From Streptomyces longhuiensis (GTDB taxonomy: Bacteria > Actinomycetota > Actinomycetes > Streptomycetales > Streptomycetaceae), in contig NZ_CP085173.1 of the NCBI RefSeq assembly GCF_020616555.1, forward strand, positions 2,739,501 through 2,803,500: DNA of 64,000 nucleotides, read 5' to 3'. Made by a program: the position numbers and the translations under genes. The notes under the pieces were generated by a model. The model was given only the letters and a program-made list of their open reading frames with translations, searched no databases and was not told where the DNA came from. Each line of letters starts with the position of its first letter. Within the stretch, counting starts at the first letter, position 1. Of this stretch, positions 44,093 through 52,001 are shown one piece after another.

Positions 44093-44890
44093 TCACTCGA
44101 CGAAGTACGTCGGGTTCGGGAACTTGTAGGTCCGGTCGGCGTAACCGCCCTCGAGGTCCGAGTACTGGTCGCCGAAATTGGCGACGACGTCGTAGCCGAG
44201 GGACTCGATGTGCTTGCGGGTACCGGACTTGTACTGCACGGTGGTGCAGTTCCAGGCGCTCGCGGTGGCGCAACCGCTCAGGTAGGCGGGCGGGTTGGCC
44301 TTGTCCTTGAGGAACATGTGGGCGGCGTCGAGGTTGACGTCGATGCCGACCTTCTTGAGGTTCTCCACGGCGGACGCGCGCTGTGCCTCGCCCAGACCGG
44401 AGTTGTAGAAGACCTCGACGCCCTTCTTCTGCGCGTACGCGATGAGGTCGGGCGTCCCGAACACGGCGGGCCGGTTCGCCTTGGCGACGTACTCCTTCCA
44501 AGTGGCGTCGTTGTAGACGTAGTTGGTCTTCTTCTCGTAGTCGAGGCTGAGGAGAAGGGTGTCGTCGATGTCGAAGACGACGGCGGGCTTGTGGCCCTTG
44601 TGGTGGTGCCCGGCGGCAGCCTTGGCGATCTGCTTCTTCGCACCCGCCTCGATGCGACCGAGGTCCTGGGCGTACTGGCTGGACGGGGACGCCTGGTAGA
44701 CACCGTCCGCGTCGAGGGCGGTGCCGTAGTAGGAGTCGATCTCCTTGACGAGCTGCCCGATGTTCTTGGGCTCGGCGGTGGTGTGCGCGGACTCTCCACC
44801 GGCGTTCGCGACACCGGTCCCGTAGAGGGCGGCACCGGCGAGGGCACAGGATGCGGCGGCAACGGCCGCGATACGTAGGGGCTTCTGCAT
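44093..44890 (-). CDS. secreted HAD superfamily (class B-like) acid phosphatase
   Basis: A 265-residue exported phosphatase. The signal peptide covers about residues 1-30 (ends VANA-G). The HAD motif I is VVFDIDDTLLLS with nucleophile Asp107 and Asp109; motif II is in VEVFYNSGLGEAQR, and the C-terminal VVANFGDQYSDLEGG supplies motif IV. This matches the plant-acid-phosphatase / HAD class B family. A linker HHHKGHK may bind metal. It would release phosphate from organic esters outside the cell. It is upstream of the NCS2 permease on the same strand (107-nt gap), consistent with phosphate and purine salvage from nucleotides, though that link is inference. The 277 nt between this gene and the next start (44891-45167) show no further gene. 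Confidence 0.9.
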   Translation of the reverse strand: MQKPLRIAAVAAASCALAGAALYGTGVANAGGESAHTTAEPKNIGQLVKEIDSYYGTALDADGVYQASPSSQYAQDLGRIEAGAKKQIAKAAAGHHHKGHKPAVVFDIDDTLLLSLDYEKKTNYVYNDATWKEYVAKANRPAVFGTPDLIAYAQKKGVEVFYNSGLGEAQRASAVENLKKVGIDVNLDAAHMFLKDKANPPAYLSGCATASAWNCTTVQYKSGTRKHIESLGYDVVANFGDQYSDLEGGYADRTYKFPNPTYFVE

Positions 44891-45167
44891 GACACGCTTT
44901 CTACGCGCGTCACACCGCCGGACGCGAGGCCCTTTGCACGATCGATATCTGATCCACGGCCGAACCCGCGGCCACCGGGCCCGGGCCCCCGCCCACTGAC
45001 CGGCACATGATCAACCCATGACCTCCCCTTGACCCGCCTCCCCTATGGTCATGGACCGCACTCGCGAACGACGGGGGCAGTTGCAGCCCGACACCCTCCG
45101 GTCGGTGGTTCTCGTGACGGCCGAGTCGTCCAGGACCAGCGAGACCAATCGATCGACGGAAAAGGCA

Positions 45168-45479
45168 ATGACCGCAGCTCTCACCCTCGCCGCCGGGACC
45201 CACTCACCCTCACTCGTGTTTCTTGTCGTCTTCGCCCTCGGTGGCCTCGTCATCCTCTGGTGCGGGGTGAGTTGGGCGTTCGACGTGCGCGGGATCACCA
45301 CCCGTCGGTCCGAGCGGATTCGGCGGAAGAACGCGGACGCCTGGGCGGCGACGGGGCGGCTCGACGCTTCACCCACCGTTTTCGCCACGCCCGGGTACCT
45401 GCGGTTCCTGGGCGCTCTCATGGCGTTCGCCGGGCTCGTCCTGCTGATCGTCTCGTACGCCCTCTGGCACCTGAACTGA
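45168..45479 (+). CDS. small two-helix membrane protein
   Basis: A 103-residue protein with two transmembrane helices (about 16-38 and 80-100) separated by a basic cytoplasmic loop RRSERIRRKNADAWAATGRLD. ATG at 45168 follows GGAAAAGG; the open frame extends to 45045 without better support. No family is recognised. It converges on the TIGR03086 gene with only 7 nt between stop codons. Confidence 0.7.
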   Translation: MTAALTLAAGTHSPSLVFLVVFALGGLVILWCGVSWAFDVRGITTRRSERIRRKNADAWAATGRLDASPTVFATPGYLRFLGALMAFAGLVLLIVSYALWHLN

Positions 45480-45486
45480 TCTGTCG

Positions 45487-46095
45487 TCAGGCAGTCGGCT
45501 TCCAGCCCGGGTCCCTGCCGCTCAGGCCCACCGACCGGTCGAGCAGGGGCGCGGAGTCCGCCACCTTGACCACCGGGCCGAAGATGTCGGGGCGCGGTCC
45601 CTCGGCGGACTGGAGCAGGAAGGCGTGGGCCGCACGCAGGGCGCCCTCGTCGGGGGCGTAATCCTGACCCGTCGCCTTCGCCAGGTCCCAGGCGTGCACG
45701 ACGAGTTCGTCCAGGGCCACGAGCGCCGCCACCGCTGCGGGCAGGTCGACCCCGCCCGCCCGGGTCATCCCCTGCCAGGCCTCCGGGTCGCGCCAGGTCT
45801 CGGCGAGTTCGTCGAGCGCCTTGGCCAGCGCCTCGCGCCAGCCTTCCGTGATGTCGGGCAGGGACGCCGTGGGGCTCGTGTCCGTCGTCGGCCCCAGGTT
45901 CTTGCGTCCGGCGTCGCCGAAGGCGACGGTCAGGCCGAGGATGTGCCCGAGCAGGTTGCGCACCACGTACTCCGGGCACGGGGTCGCCAGGTCCAGCTGG
46001 TCCTCGCCCACTCCGTCCGCGAGGCGCGCCACGATCCGCGTCTGCGGGCCGAAGTCCACCATCTGCTGCGCCGTCTGGTCGGTCGTGTCGGTCAT
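45487..46095 (-). CDS. TIGR03086 family metal-binding protein (DinB-like)
   Basis: A 202-residue four-helix-bundle protein related to mycothiol-dependent maleylpyruvate isomerases and DinB. Signature segments are TPCPEYVVRNLLGHILGLT (His of the metal site) and LDELVVHAWDLAKATGQ with a second His. Such proteins use a divalent metal to activate a thiol cofactor such as mycothiol; the substrate is unknown. The ATG follows AGGAG. It diverges from an MFS transporter gene, which may suggest a detoxification pair. Confidence 0.87.
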   Translation of the reverse strand: MTDTTDQTAQQMVDFGPQTRIVARLADGVGEDQLDLATPCPEYVVRNLLGHILGLTVAFGDAGRKNLGPTTDTSPTASLPDITEGWREALAKALDELAETWRDPEAWQGMTRAGGVDLPAAVAALVALDELVVHAWDLAKATGQDYAPDEGALRAAHAFLLQSAEGPRPDIFGPVVKVADSAPLLDRSVGLSGRDPGWKPTA

Positions 46096-46239
46096 GCCGG
46101 CTCCTTGTTCCCCTCAATGTCAGGGCTCGCGTCGCGTACTTACCTGTAGACCCCGGCACCGCCCGGAACTCATCGCCGTATCCGCATACGGCATCCTCCC
46201 GATTCCGCGCCGGGGCCCTTAGGGCCACGATGACCTGGC

Positions 46240-47418
46240 ATGACGTCCACTTCTACCGCCGCTCGGGGCGGTTTCCGGCTCCTCCTGGCCGGCATCGTCG
46301 TCTCCGGGTTCGGGACCTCCGCCATGTGGCTGGCCGCCGGGATCTGGGTGAAGGATCTGACCGGCTCGGACAGCCTCGCCGCGCTGTGCGCCTTCGCGCT
46401 GTGGGCGCCCGCGCTCGCCGGGCCCCTGCTCGGCACGGTCGCCGACCGCACCCGGCGACGGCCGCTCCTCGTCGCCACGAATCTGGGCCTCGGGCTGCTG
46501 CTCCTGTCGCTGCTCGCCGTCGACTCCGCCGGGAGTCTGTGGATCCTGTTCGCGGTCCTCGTGGCGTACGGGGCGTGCGGCGTCGTCACCGACGCGGCCG
46601 AGGCCGCCCTCGTACCGGCCGTCGTCGGCAAGGAGTCGCTCGGTGACTTCAACGGGCTGCGGATGACGGCCAACGAGGGCATGAAACTGGTCGCACCGCT
46701 CGCGGGGGCGGGCCTCTTCGCGGTGTACGGGGGCGCGGGCGTGGCCCTGCTCGACGCCGCGACCTTCGCCGCCGCGGCCGGGCTGTACACGCGTCTGCGG
46801 GTCGAGGAGTCCGCGCCCGCCCGCCGGACCGCGGGTGTGTGGACCCGCACCGCGGAGGGCGTGCGCGCGCTGTGGCGGCAGGAGCGGCTGCGCCCCCTCG
46901 TCCTGGCCGCCGCGGCCACCATGGTCCTGGCGGGCCTGAACGGCGCCGCGCTCTACGCGGTCGTCGACGGCGGCCTCGGCCGCTCCCCCTCGTACGCGGG
47001 CGTCCTGTACGCCGTGCAGGGCGCCGGTTCGGTCGCGGCCGGGCTCACCGCGGGAGCGCTGCTGCGGCGGCTCGGCGAGCGCCGGTTCGCGGCGGCGGGC
47101 ATCGCCCTGTTCGCAGCCGGCGCGGGCCTGCGCGCACTCCCGTACGACGCCGTGGCGCTCGGGTGCAGCGCCGCGATCGGGACGGGCCTGCCGTGCGTCC
47201 TGATCGCGGCGCTCACGGCGGTCCAGCGCGAGATCCCGGACGCGCTCGTCGGCCGCGCCGTGGCGACCGCGAACACTCTGATGTTCGCGCCGAACGCGGT
47301 GGCCCTCGCGATGGGCGCGGGCCTCATCGCGGTCGTGGACCACCGCGTCCTGCTGGCGCTGCTCGGCGCGGCCGGACTCGCGCTCGCGTGCGCTACTGCA
47401 CGCCGGCCCAGCGCTTGA
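46240..47418 (+). CDS. MFS transporter
   Basis: A 392-residue permease of the major facilitator superfamily with about twelve helices. The loop 2-3 motif appears as GTVADRTRRRPLL, and the N-terminal half FGTSAMWLAAGIWVKDLTGS is typical of the enterobactin/macrolide-exporter-like group. It is probably a drug or metabolite exporter driven by protons; the substrate is not known. Its last 26 nt overlap the end of the convergent S37 peptidase gene. Confidence 0.88.
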   Translation: MTSTSTAARGGFRLLLAGIVVSGFGTSAMWLAAGIWVKDLTGSDSLAALCAFALWAPALAGPLLGTVADRTRRRPLLVATNLGLGLLLLSLLAVDSAGSLWILFAVLVAYGACGVVTDAAEAALVPAVVGKESLGDFNGLRMTANEGMKLVAPLAGAGLFAVYGGAGVALLDAATFAAAAGLYTRLRVEESAPARRTAGVWTRTAEGVRALWRQERLRPLVLAAAATMVLAGLNGAALYAVVDGGLGRSPSYAGVLYAVQGAGSVAAGLTAGALLRRLGERRFAAAGIALFAAGAGLRALPYDAVALGCSAAIGTGLPCVLIAALTAVQREIPDALVGRAVATANTLMFAPNAVALAMGAGLIAVVDHRVLLALLGAAGLALACATARRPSA

Positions 47419-48787
47419 CGGTGGCGACGGCCTTGGCCTGTTCGTCGGCGGGCAGCTTGGCGATGGACGCGCCATGGTTGGAGCCGGGCACGACGTAGCG
47501 GTACGAGTCGTGCCTGCTCGGGGTGAACTTCTCGGCGCTCCACGGGTCGTTCTGCCCGTACACGAACATCATCCGCTCGCCGCGCGTCCTGACCCACTTG
47601 TCGACGCCGGAGATCGCGGAGCCGTCGTAGGTGCCGCGCATCGCGGCGGGCAGGACCGAGTTGGGCTGGTAGATGTCCGGGTAGTGGCGGACGTCCTTGA
47701 GGTGCTTGAACTTGAGGTCGGCCCAGCCGAGTTGGGTGGCGGCCTGCCGGTAGTAGGGCCCGGTGCCGTTCGTGCCGAGGGTCTCGTCCTGGTAGACGCT
47801 GAAGCCGTGCCCCTTCGACCAGGTGTAGAGCTCGTCGTCGGTGGCCTTCTTGGCGTCGGGCACGGTCGGGCAGTCGTCGATCGTGCCGCTCTGCCAGAAG
47901 TTCCACACCTGGTCGAGCACGGCGAACTCGTAGGCCCTGTCGGTGGTCCCGAGGGTCTCCTCGAACGTGTCACCGGCCGCCGCCGCGTCGGCCTCGAACT
48001 TGGGGATGAGGCCGTCGCGGCGCACCAGCATCTCTCGCTGCACGGCGTTCAGGGCGGCGCGGCACTCGGGCGTGCCGACCGTCCTGAAGAAGTTCTCGTA
48101 GCCGCTGTCGTCCTCGTTGTCGGCGTCGTTCGGGGCGACGAACGCGACGACGGCGTCGAGGTCCTTCGGGTAGAAGCGCTCGTGGAATGTGGCGGTCATG
48201 CCGCCCTTGCTGCCGCCCGTGCCGAGCCACTTGCCCTTCTCGATGGTGCGCAGGGCCTGGGTGACGCGGTGCTCGTCACTGGCCTCCTGCCAGACCGTGA
48301 GCTTGGACCAGTCGTCGCCCGCAGCGCCCTTGGGGCGGGACTCGGCGAAGTAGCGGTGCTCGATGGAGACCTGGTTGGCGTCGAGCAGCTTGGTGATCTC
48401 GCGGGTGCTGGAGGAGAGCGTGTAGCCCCCGGTGTAGAAGACGGTCGGCTTGGCGGCCGCCTTGTGCCACAGCGTGAGGCGCTGCGTGAACGTGCCGGCC
48501 TTCGGGTTGCTGTGGTCGACCGGCTGCGCGTACGTGAGCGTGTAGAAGGGGTAGCCCTCCTTGTCGGTCACCGAGACGACCGTCATGCCCGGGATGGCCG
48601 CCAACTCGGCCTGAATGTCTTCCTGTTGGACGGCGGCACCGACCACGTCCCCCTGCACCGCCGCCGCGGGCACCGTCCCGCCGAGCACCGCCGCGCCCGC
48701 CATCACCCCCGCGCACAGCAGCGCGGCTGCCCCCTGACTCCGAACCTGTCTGCGACCCTGGCCCCGCCCCTGGTTACGCACGCGCAC
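47393..48787 (-). CDS. secreted S37 family (PS-10) tripeptidyl aminopeptidase
   Basis: A 464-residue serine peptidase of family S37, as in Streptomyces tripeptidyl aminopeptidases. An Arg-rich signal peptide (about 1-44, ends AAA-V) could use Tat or Sec. The alpha/beta-hydrolase-like fold has Ser193 in GTGGSKGGMTAT, Asp in FVYGQNDPWSAEKF and His in PGSNHGASIAKL, so the triad is complete. It removes N-terminal tripeptides from extracellular proteins and, in other strains, helps degrade or activate secreted proteins. GTG at 48787 follows AGGGGA. The 3' end overlaps the MFS gene by 26 nt in convergent orientation. Confidence 0.9.
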   Translation of the reverse strand: MRVRNQGRGQGRRQVRSQGAAALLCAGVMAGAAVLGGTVPAAAVQGDVVGAAVQQEDIQAELAAIPGMTVVSVTDKEGYPFYTLTYAQPVDHSNPKAGTFTQRLTLWHKAAAKPTVFYTGGYTLSSSTREITKLLDANQVSIEHRYFAESRPKGAAGDDWSKLTVWQEASDEHRVTQALRTIEKGKWLGTGGSKGGMTATFHERFYPKDLDAVVAFVAPNDADNEDDSGYENFFRTVGTPECRAALNAVQREMLVRRDGLIPKFEADAAAAGDTFEETLGTTDRAYEFAVLDQVWNFWQSGTIDDCPTVPDAKKATDDELYTWSKGHGFSVYQDETLGTNGTGPYYRQAATQLGWADLKFKHLKDVRHYPDIYQPNSVLPAAMRGTYDGSAISGVDKWVRTRGERMMFVYGQNDPWSAEKFTPSRHDSYRYVVPGSNHGASIAKLPADEQAKAVATVKRWAGVQ

Positions 48788-48841
48788 CTCGTGTCCCCTC
48801 CGTAGGAAGCGTCGATTGTGGTGCGCGGATGGTAACCGCTT

Positions 48842-50005
48842 TCAGCCGAGGTCCGACAGAGCCTCCGCGATCAGTTCCAGGTCGCGGTCCGACGCCAAGC
48901 CCGCGTGATAGAGGCGCAGTTCGGTGGCGCCGAGTCCGGCGGCGCGCCGGGCGTCGGCGGCGAGCGTGCCGGGACTGCCGCCCATCCCGGCGACCACGGT
49001 GAAGTTGGCGGCCACGACTCCCCTGCCCTGAGCGGCGAAGGGAGCTATCAGCTCCACGCCGCCCGTGCACGGCACGACCACACCGTCCGCCACCGAGAGA
49101 ATGTGGGCCGGGTCCACGCCCGCGTTCGCCCCGCAGTGGTACGACGCCGGGTCGGCGTGCAGCAGGATGCGGAATCCGTCCGGTGCCTGCGCACGGACCG
49201 CGGCGACGGCGTCCTCCTGGAGGCCGCGGGCGACACTGTCGCGCCACGCGCGCGTGCCCGCCGCCGCGCGCGCCCCGAGCAGCTTCTCCACCGCCGCCCA
49301 GCCGGCGTCCGGGGTGCCGTGCCCGCGCCACAGGGGTTCGAGGGCGCGCCGGACGTCGGCCGCCAACTCGTCCGCGTCCAGGCCCTGTCGGCCGTATCCG
49401 TCGCGGCACGACGGGCAGAAGCAGAGCGACATCAGGTACTGGCCCGCTTCCCCCAGACCTACGCCCGCGGTCTTGTCGTGGGCGTGCAGATGGGCGAGCC
49501 CGTACCAGCCGAGGGATTCGAGTTCGGTGCCCTTCGCGCCGGGCCGCACGGCCGCCTCCGCCGCCAGGTCGACGAGGTACGCGCGCGTGGCGGGCTGTGC
49601 GATGCAGGGGGCCCACGGGTAGCGGTCGCCGTAGGCGTTGACGACGGAGGTGTCCGGGCGTTCCGCGCCGAGGCGCGAGTTGTGGGCGAGGACGACCCAG
49701 GTGTGGACGTCGAGCCCGGCGTCCGCGAGTGCCTCGGCGGCCTGCCCGAAGGCGTCGCCGGGTGCCCAGTCCCCCGCCTCGTACGGCCGCAGGTCCCGGC
49801 CCTGCCAGCGGTCGCCCGGCGGGTAGAGCGCCGCGGCATGTTCGGCCGTGACGACGCGGTGGTTCGGGTGACGGGGCGTCAGGGCGCGGGTGGAGTGGTA
49901 GGCGGAGGCCAGGGTGACCTGCCGGACGCCGAGGCCGGCGATGCGGTCGGCGGCCTCGGGGTCGCCGTTGACGTCCCAGGGATAGACGAAGGCGGATGCC
50001 CTCAC
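48842..50005 (-). CDS. uncharacterised TIM-barrel-like protein with CFCPSC motif
   Basis: A 387-residue cytoplasmic protein whose alternating beta-alpha pattern (SAFVYPWDVNGDPEAADRIAGLGVRQVTL, HTWVVLAHNSRLG, RILLHADPASYH split along the chain) suggests a TIM barrel like glycoside hydrolases or sugar isomerases. Three closely spaced Cys (195, 197, 200 in LCFCPSCRDGYG) and HLHAHDK may bind metal. I know of no characterised homologue. Its ATG overlaps the stop of the dehydratase gene as ATGA, so the two are translationally coupled and probably act on related sugar acids. It is the last gene of that transcript. Confidence 0.75.
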   Translation of the reverse strand: MRASAFVYPWDVNGDPEAADRIAGLGVRQVTLASAYHSTRALTPRHPNHRVVTAEHAAALYPPGDRWQGRDLRPYEAGDWAPGDAFGQAAEALADAGLDVHTWVVLAHNSRLGAERPDTSVVNAYGDRYPWAPCIAQPATRAYLVDLAAEAAVRPGAKGTELESLGWYGLAHLHAHDKTAGVGLGEAGQYLMSLCFCPSCRDGYGRQGLDADELAADVRRALEPLWRGHGTPDAGWAAVEKLLGARAAAGTRAWRDSVARGLQEDAVAAVRAQAPDGFRILLHADPASYHCGANAGVDPAHILSVADGVVVPCTGGVELIAPFAAQGRGVVAANFTVVAGMGGSPGTLAADARRAAGLGATELRLYHAGLASDRDLELIAEALSDLG

Positions 50006-50952
50006 GCCAGGTCCCCCGTCTCCGCCAGGAGCGCGCGGCCGCGCTCGACGATGCCGGCGAGCCGCTTGACGTGCTCGTCGGTGGGCTCGTGCAGGGGCGG
50101 GCGGACCTCGCCGACATCAAGGCCGGTGAGCCGGACGCCCGCCTTGACGAGGGAGACGGCGTAGCCGCGGCCCTCGTTGCGGAGTTCGACGAGTGGCCGG
50201 TAGAAGCCGTCGAGGAGGCGGTTGGCGGTGGCGTCGTCGCCGGTGCGCAGGGCCGTGTGGAAGGCGAGGGCGATGTCGGGCGCGAAGCAGAACACTGCGG
50301 ACGAGTAGAGGCCGACGCCGATGCCGCGGTAGGCGAGTCCGGTGAGTTCGGCGGTGGGCAGGCCGTTGAAGTAGAGGAAGTCGGTGAGTCCCTCGGCGCG
50401 TACGGCGCTGATGGTGCGCTGGAGGAGGTCGAGGTCGCCGAGGCCGTCCTTGAGACCGAGGATCTTGGGGTGCCGGGCGAGGGCGACGACGGTCCCGGGC
50501 GTGAACACCGCGTTGTCGCGCTGGTAGACGATGACCTCCAGGGAGGTCGCGTCGGCCAGCTCCGAGTAGTGGCGCAGCAGGCCCTCCTGGCCGGCGACCA
50601 CGAGGTAGGGCGGCATCGCGAGGAGCCCGTCGGCGCCGGCTTCCTCGGCCAGGCGCGCGTAGCGCACGGCGAGGGCCGTGCCGTACCCGGCGCCCGCGAC
50701 AACCGGCACCCGTCCCGCGGTCTCCTCGACGGCCGCGGCCACGCACGCCTGGAACTCCTCGGGGGTCAGGGCGTGGAACTCGCCCGTTCCGCAGCACGCG
50801 AAGACCGCGGCGGCCCCGGCCTCGACGCCCTGGCGCACATGGGTGCGGAAGGTGTCGAGGTCGAGGGTGCCGTCGGGTCCGAAGGCGGTGACCGGGAAGA
50901 ACAGCGGCCCGCTGGGGATGCTGAGTCGAGCGGCGAGAGGGGCTGACGTCAC
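50002..50952 (-). CDS. kdgD: 5-dehydro-4-deoxyglucarate dehydratase
   Basis: A 316-residue class I aldolase-fold enzyme of the DHDPS superfamily. It decarboxylates and dehydrates 5-keto-4-deoxyglucarate to 2-oxoglutarate semialdehyde. The substrate loop CGTGEFHALTPEEF (54-67) and EVIVYQRDNAVF with Tyr143 match this subfamily, and Lys168 in LGLKDGLGDLD forms the Schiff base. GTG at 50952 follows AGGGAGA at 6-nt spacing; GTG/ATG further upstream lacks one. It is divergent from uronate dehydrogenase and coupled to the CFCPSC protein. Its product would feed the semialdehyde dehydrogenase at 34.7-36.3 kb. Confidence 0.85.
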   Translation of the reverse strand: MTSAPLAARLSIPSGPLFFPVTAFGPDGTLDLDTFRTHVRQGVEAGAAAVFACCGTGEFHALTPEEFQACVAAAVEETAGRVPVVAGAGYGTALAVRYARLAEEAGADGLLAMPPYLVVAGQEGLLRHYSELADATSLEVIVYQRDNAVFTPGTVVALARHPKILGLKDGLGDLDLLQRTISAVRAEGLTDFLYFNGLPTAELTGLAYRGIGVGLYSSAVFCFAPDIALAFHTALRTGDDATANRLLDGFYRPLVELRNEGRGYAVSLVKAGVRLTGLDVGEVRPPLHEPTDEHVKRLAGIVERGRALLAETGDLA

Positions 50953-51007
50953 GGGCTCTCCCTTGGCGTGCACAGTTCTGATTTGCGTCTATATTTCTGA
51001 ACTCGCT

Positions 51008-51118
51008 CACGCTAATCCGCCCCCAGGGCACGGGTCAAGCACGCTAACTCGCATCCTGGCAGCGGATTTCGGGCCTCCGCAGGAGACTTGACTCCACCCG
51101 GCGGCAATCTTTAGCGTG
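51008..51118. promoter_or_regulatory. putative operator: CACGCTAA repeats between kdgD and udh
   Basis: CACGCTAA occurs at 51008-51015 and 51040-51047, 32 nt apart, and inverted as TTAGCGTG at 51111-51118. The region is divergent between two sugar-acid genes, with the third site 65 nt before udh, so one regulator may act on both. No regulator gene is adjacent; IclR at 36.4 kb is one candidate. Confidence 0.5.
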
Positions 51119-51182
51119 TCCACGGATGTGAATGCCGTGCATGAATGCGGCCATCTGGCTGACTATTCGAGGAGACTCCCGC

Positions 51183-51992
51183 ATGCCCGCTCCCCGCACC
51201 GTCCTGCTCACCGGAGCCGCCGGCGGCCTCGGCACCCTGATGCGCGGACTGCTTCCGGCCTACGGCTACGAGCTGCGCCTCCTCGACGCCCGGCCGATCG
51301 AGGGCGAGCCGGACGCGATCATGGCCGACCTCGCCGACCGGGACGCCCTGCGCGAGGCCGTGCGGGGCGTCGACGCGATCGTGCATCTCGCGGGCATCTC
51401 CCTGGAGTCCACCTTCGACAAGATCCTCAAGGCGAACATCGAAGGGCTCTACAACCTCTACGAGGCCGCGCGCGAGGAAGGCGTGCGGCGCATCGTGTTC
51501 GCCTCGTCGAACCACGCGATCGGCTACACGCCCCGCCCCGGGGACGGCGACCCCCGCGTGCCCGTCGACACGCTCCGCCGCCCCGACACCTACTACGGCC
51601 TGTCGAAGTCGTTCGGCGAGGACCTCGCGCAGTTCTACTGGGACAAGTTCGGTCAGGAGACCGTGTCCGTGCGCATCGGCTCGTGCTTCATGGAGCCGAC
51701 GAACGTACGGATGATGTCCGTGTGGCTGAGCCCGGGCGACGGCGCGAGGCTCTTCGACGCCGCGATCAGGGCGGAGGGCGTCGGACACACCGTCGTCTAT
51801 GGCTCGTCCGACAACACGCGCGTGTGGTGGGACCTCTCCTCCGCGCGGGCCCTCGGTTACGAACCGCAGGACGACTCGGAACAGTTCGCGGAGAAGCTGA
51901 TCGCCGAGTTCGGTGAGCTGGACCCGGAGAACCCCGACCACACGCGGATGGGCGGGCACTTCGTGACGAACCCGCCCATCTGGCCCTACTGA
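51183..51992 (+). CDS. udh: uronate dehydrogenase (NAD-dependent, Udh-like)
   Basis: A 269-residue extended short-chain dehydrogenase. The NAD motif GAAGGLG (11-17), VHLAGISLE, ASSNHAIGY and the catalytic Tyr138/Lys142 (YYGLSK) with SFGEDLAQFYWDKFG match the uronate dehydrogenase subfamily, which oxidises glucuronate or galacturonate to aldarolactones. The central SIRIGSCF-type strand (here SVRIGSCFMEPTN) binds substrate. ATG at 51183 follows GAGGAG and gives the standard N-terminus; the 51132 ATG lacks a ribosome site. No glucarate dehydratase is nearby to complete the route. Confidence 0.85.
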   Translation: MPAPRTVLLTGAAGGLGTLMRGLLPAYGYELRLLDARPIEGEPDAIMADLADRDALREAVRGVDAIVHLAGISLESTFDKILKANIEGLYNLYEAAREEGVRRIVFASSNHAIGYTPRPGDGDPRVPVDTLRRPDTYYGLSKSFGEDLAQFYWDKFGQETVSVRIGSCFMEPTNVRMMSVWLSPGDGARLFDAAIRAEGVGHTVVYGSSDNTRVWWDLSSARALGYEPQDDSEQFAEKLIAEFGELDPENPDHTRMGGHFVTNPPIWPY

Positions 51993-52001
51993 GACGGCTG
52001 T

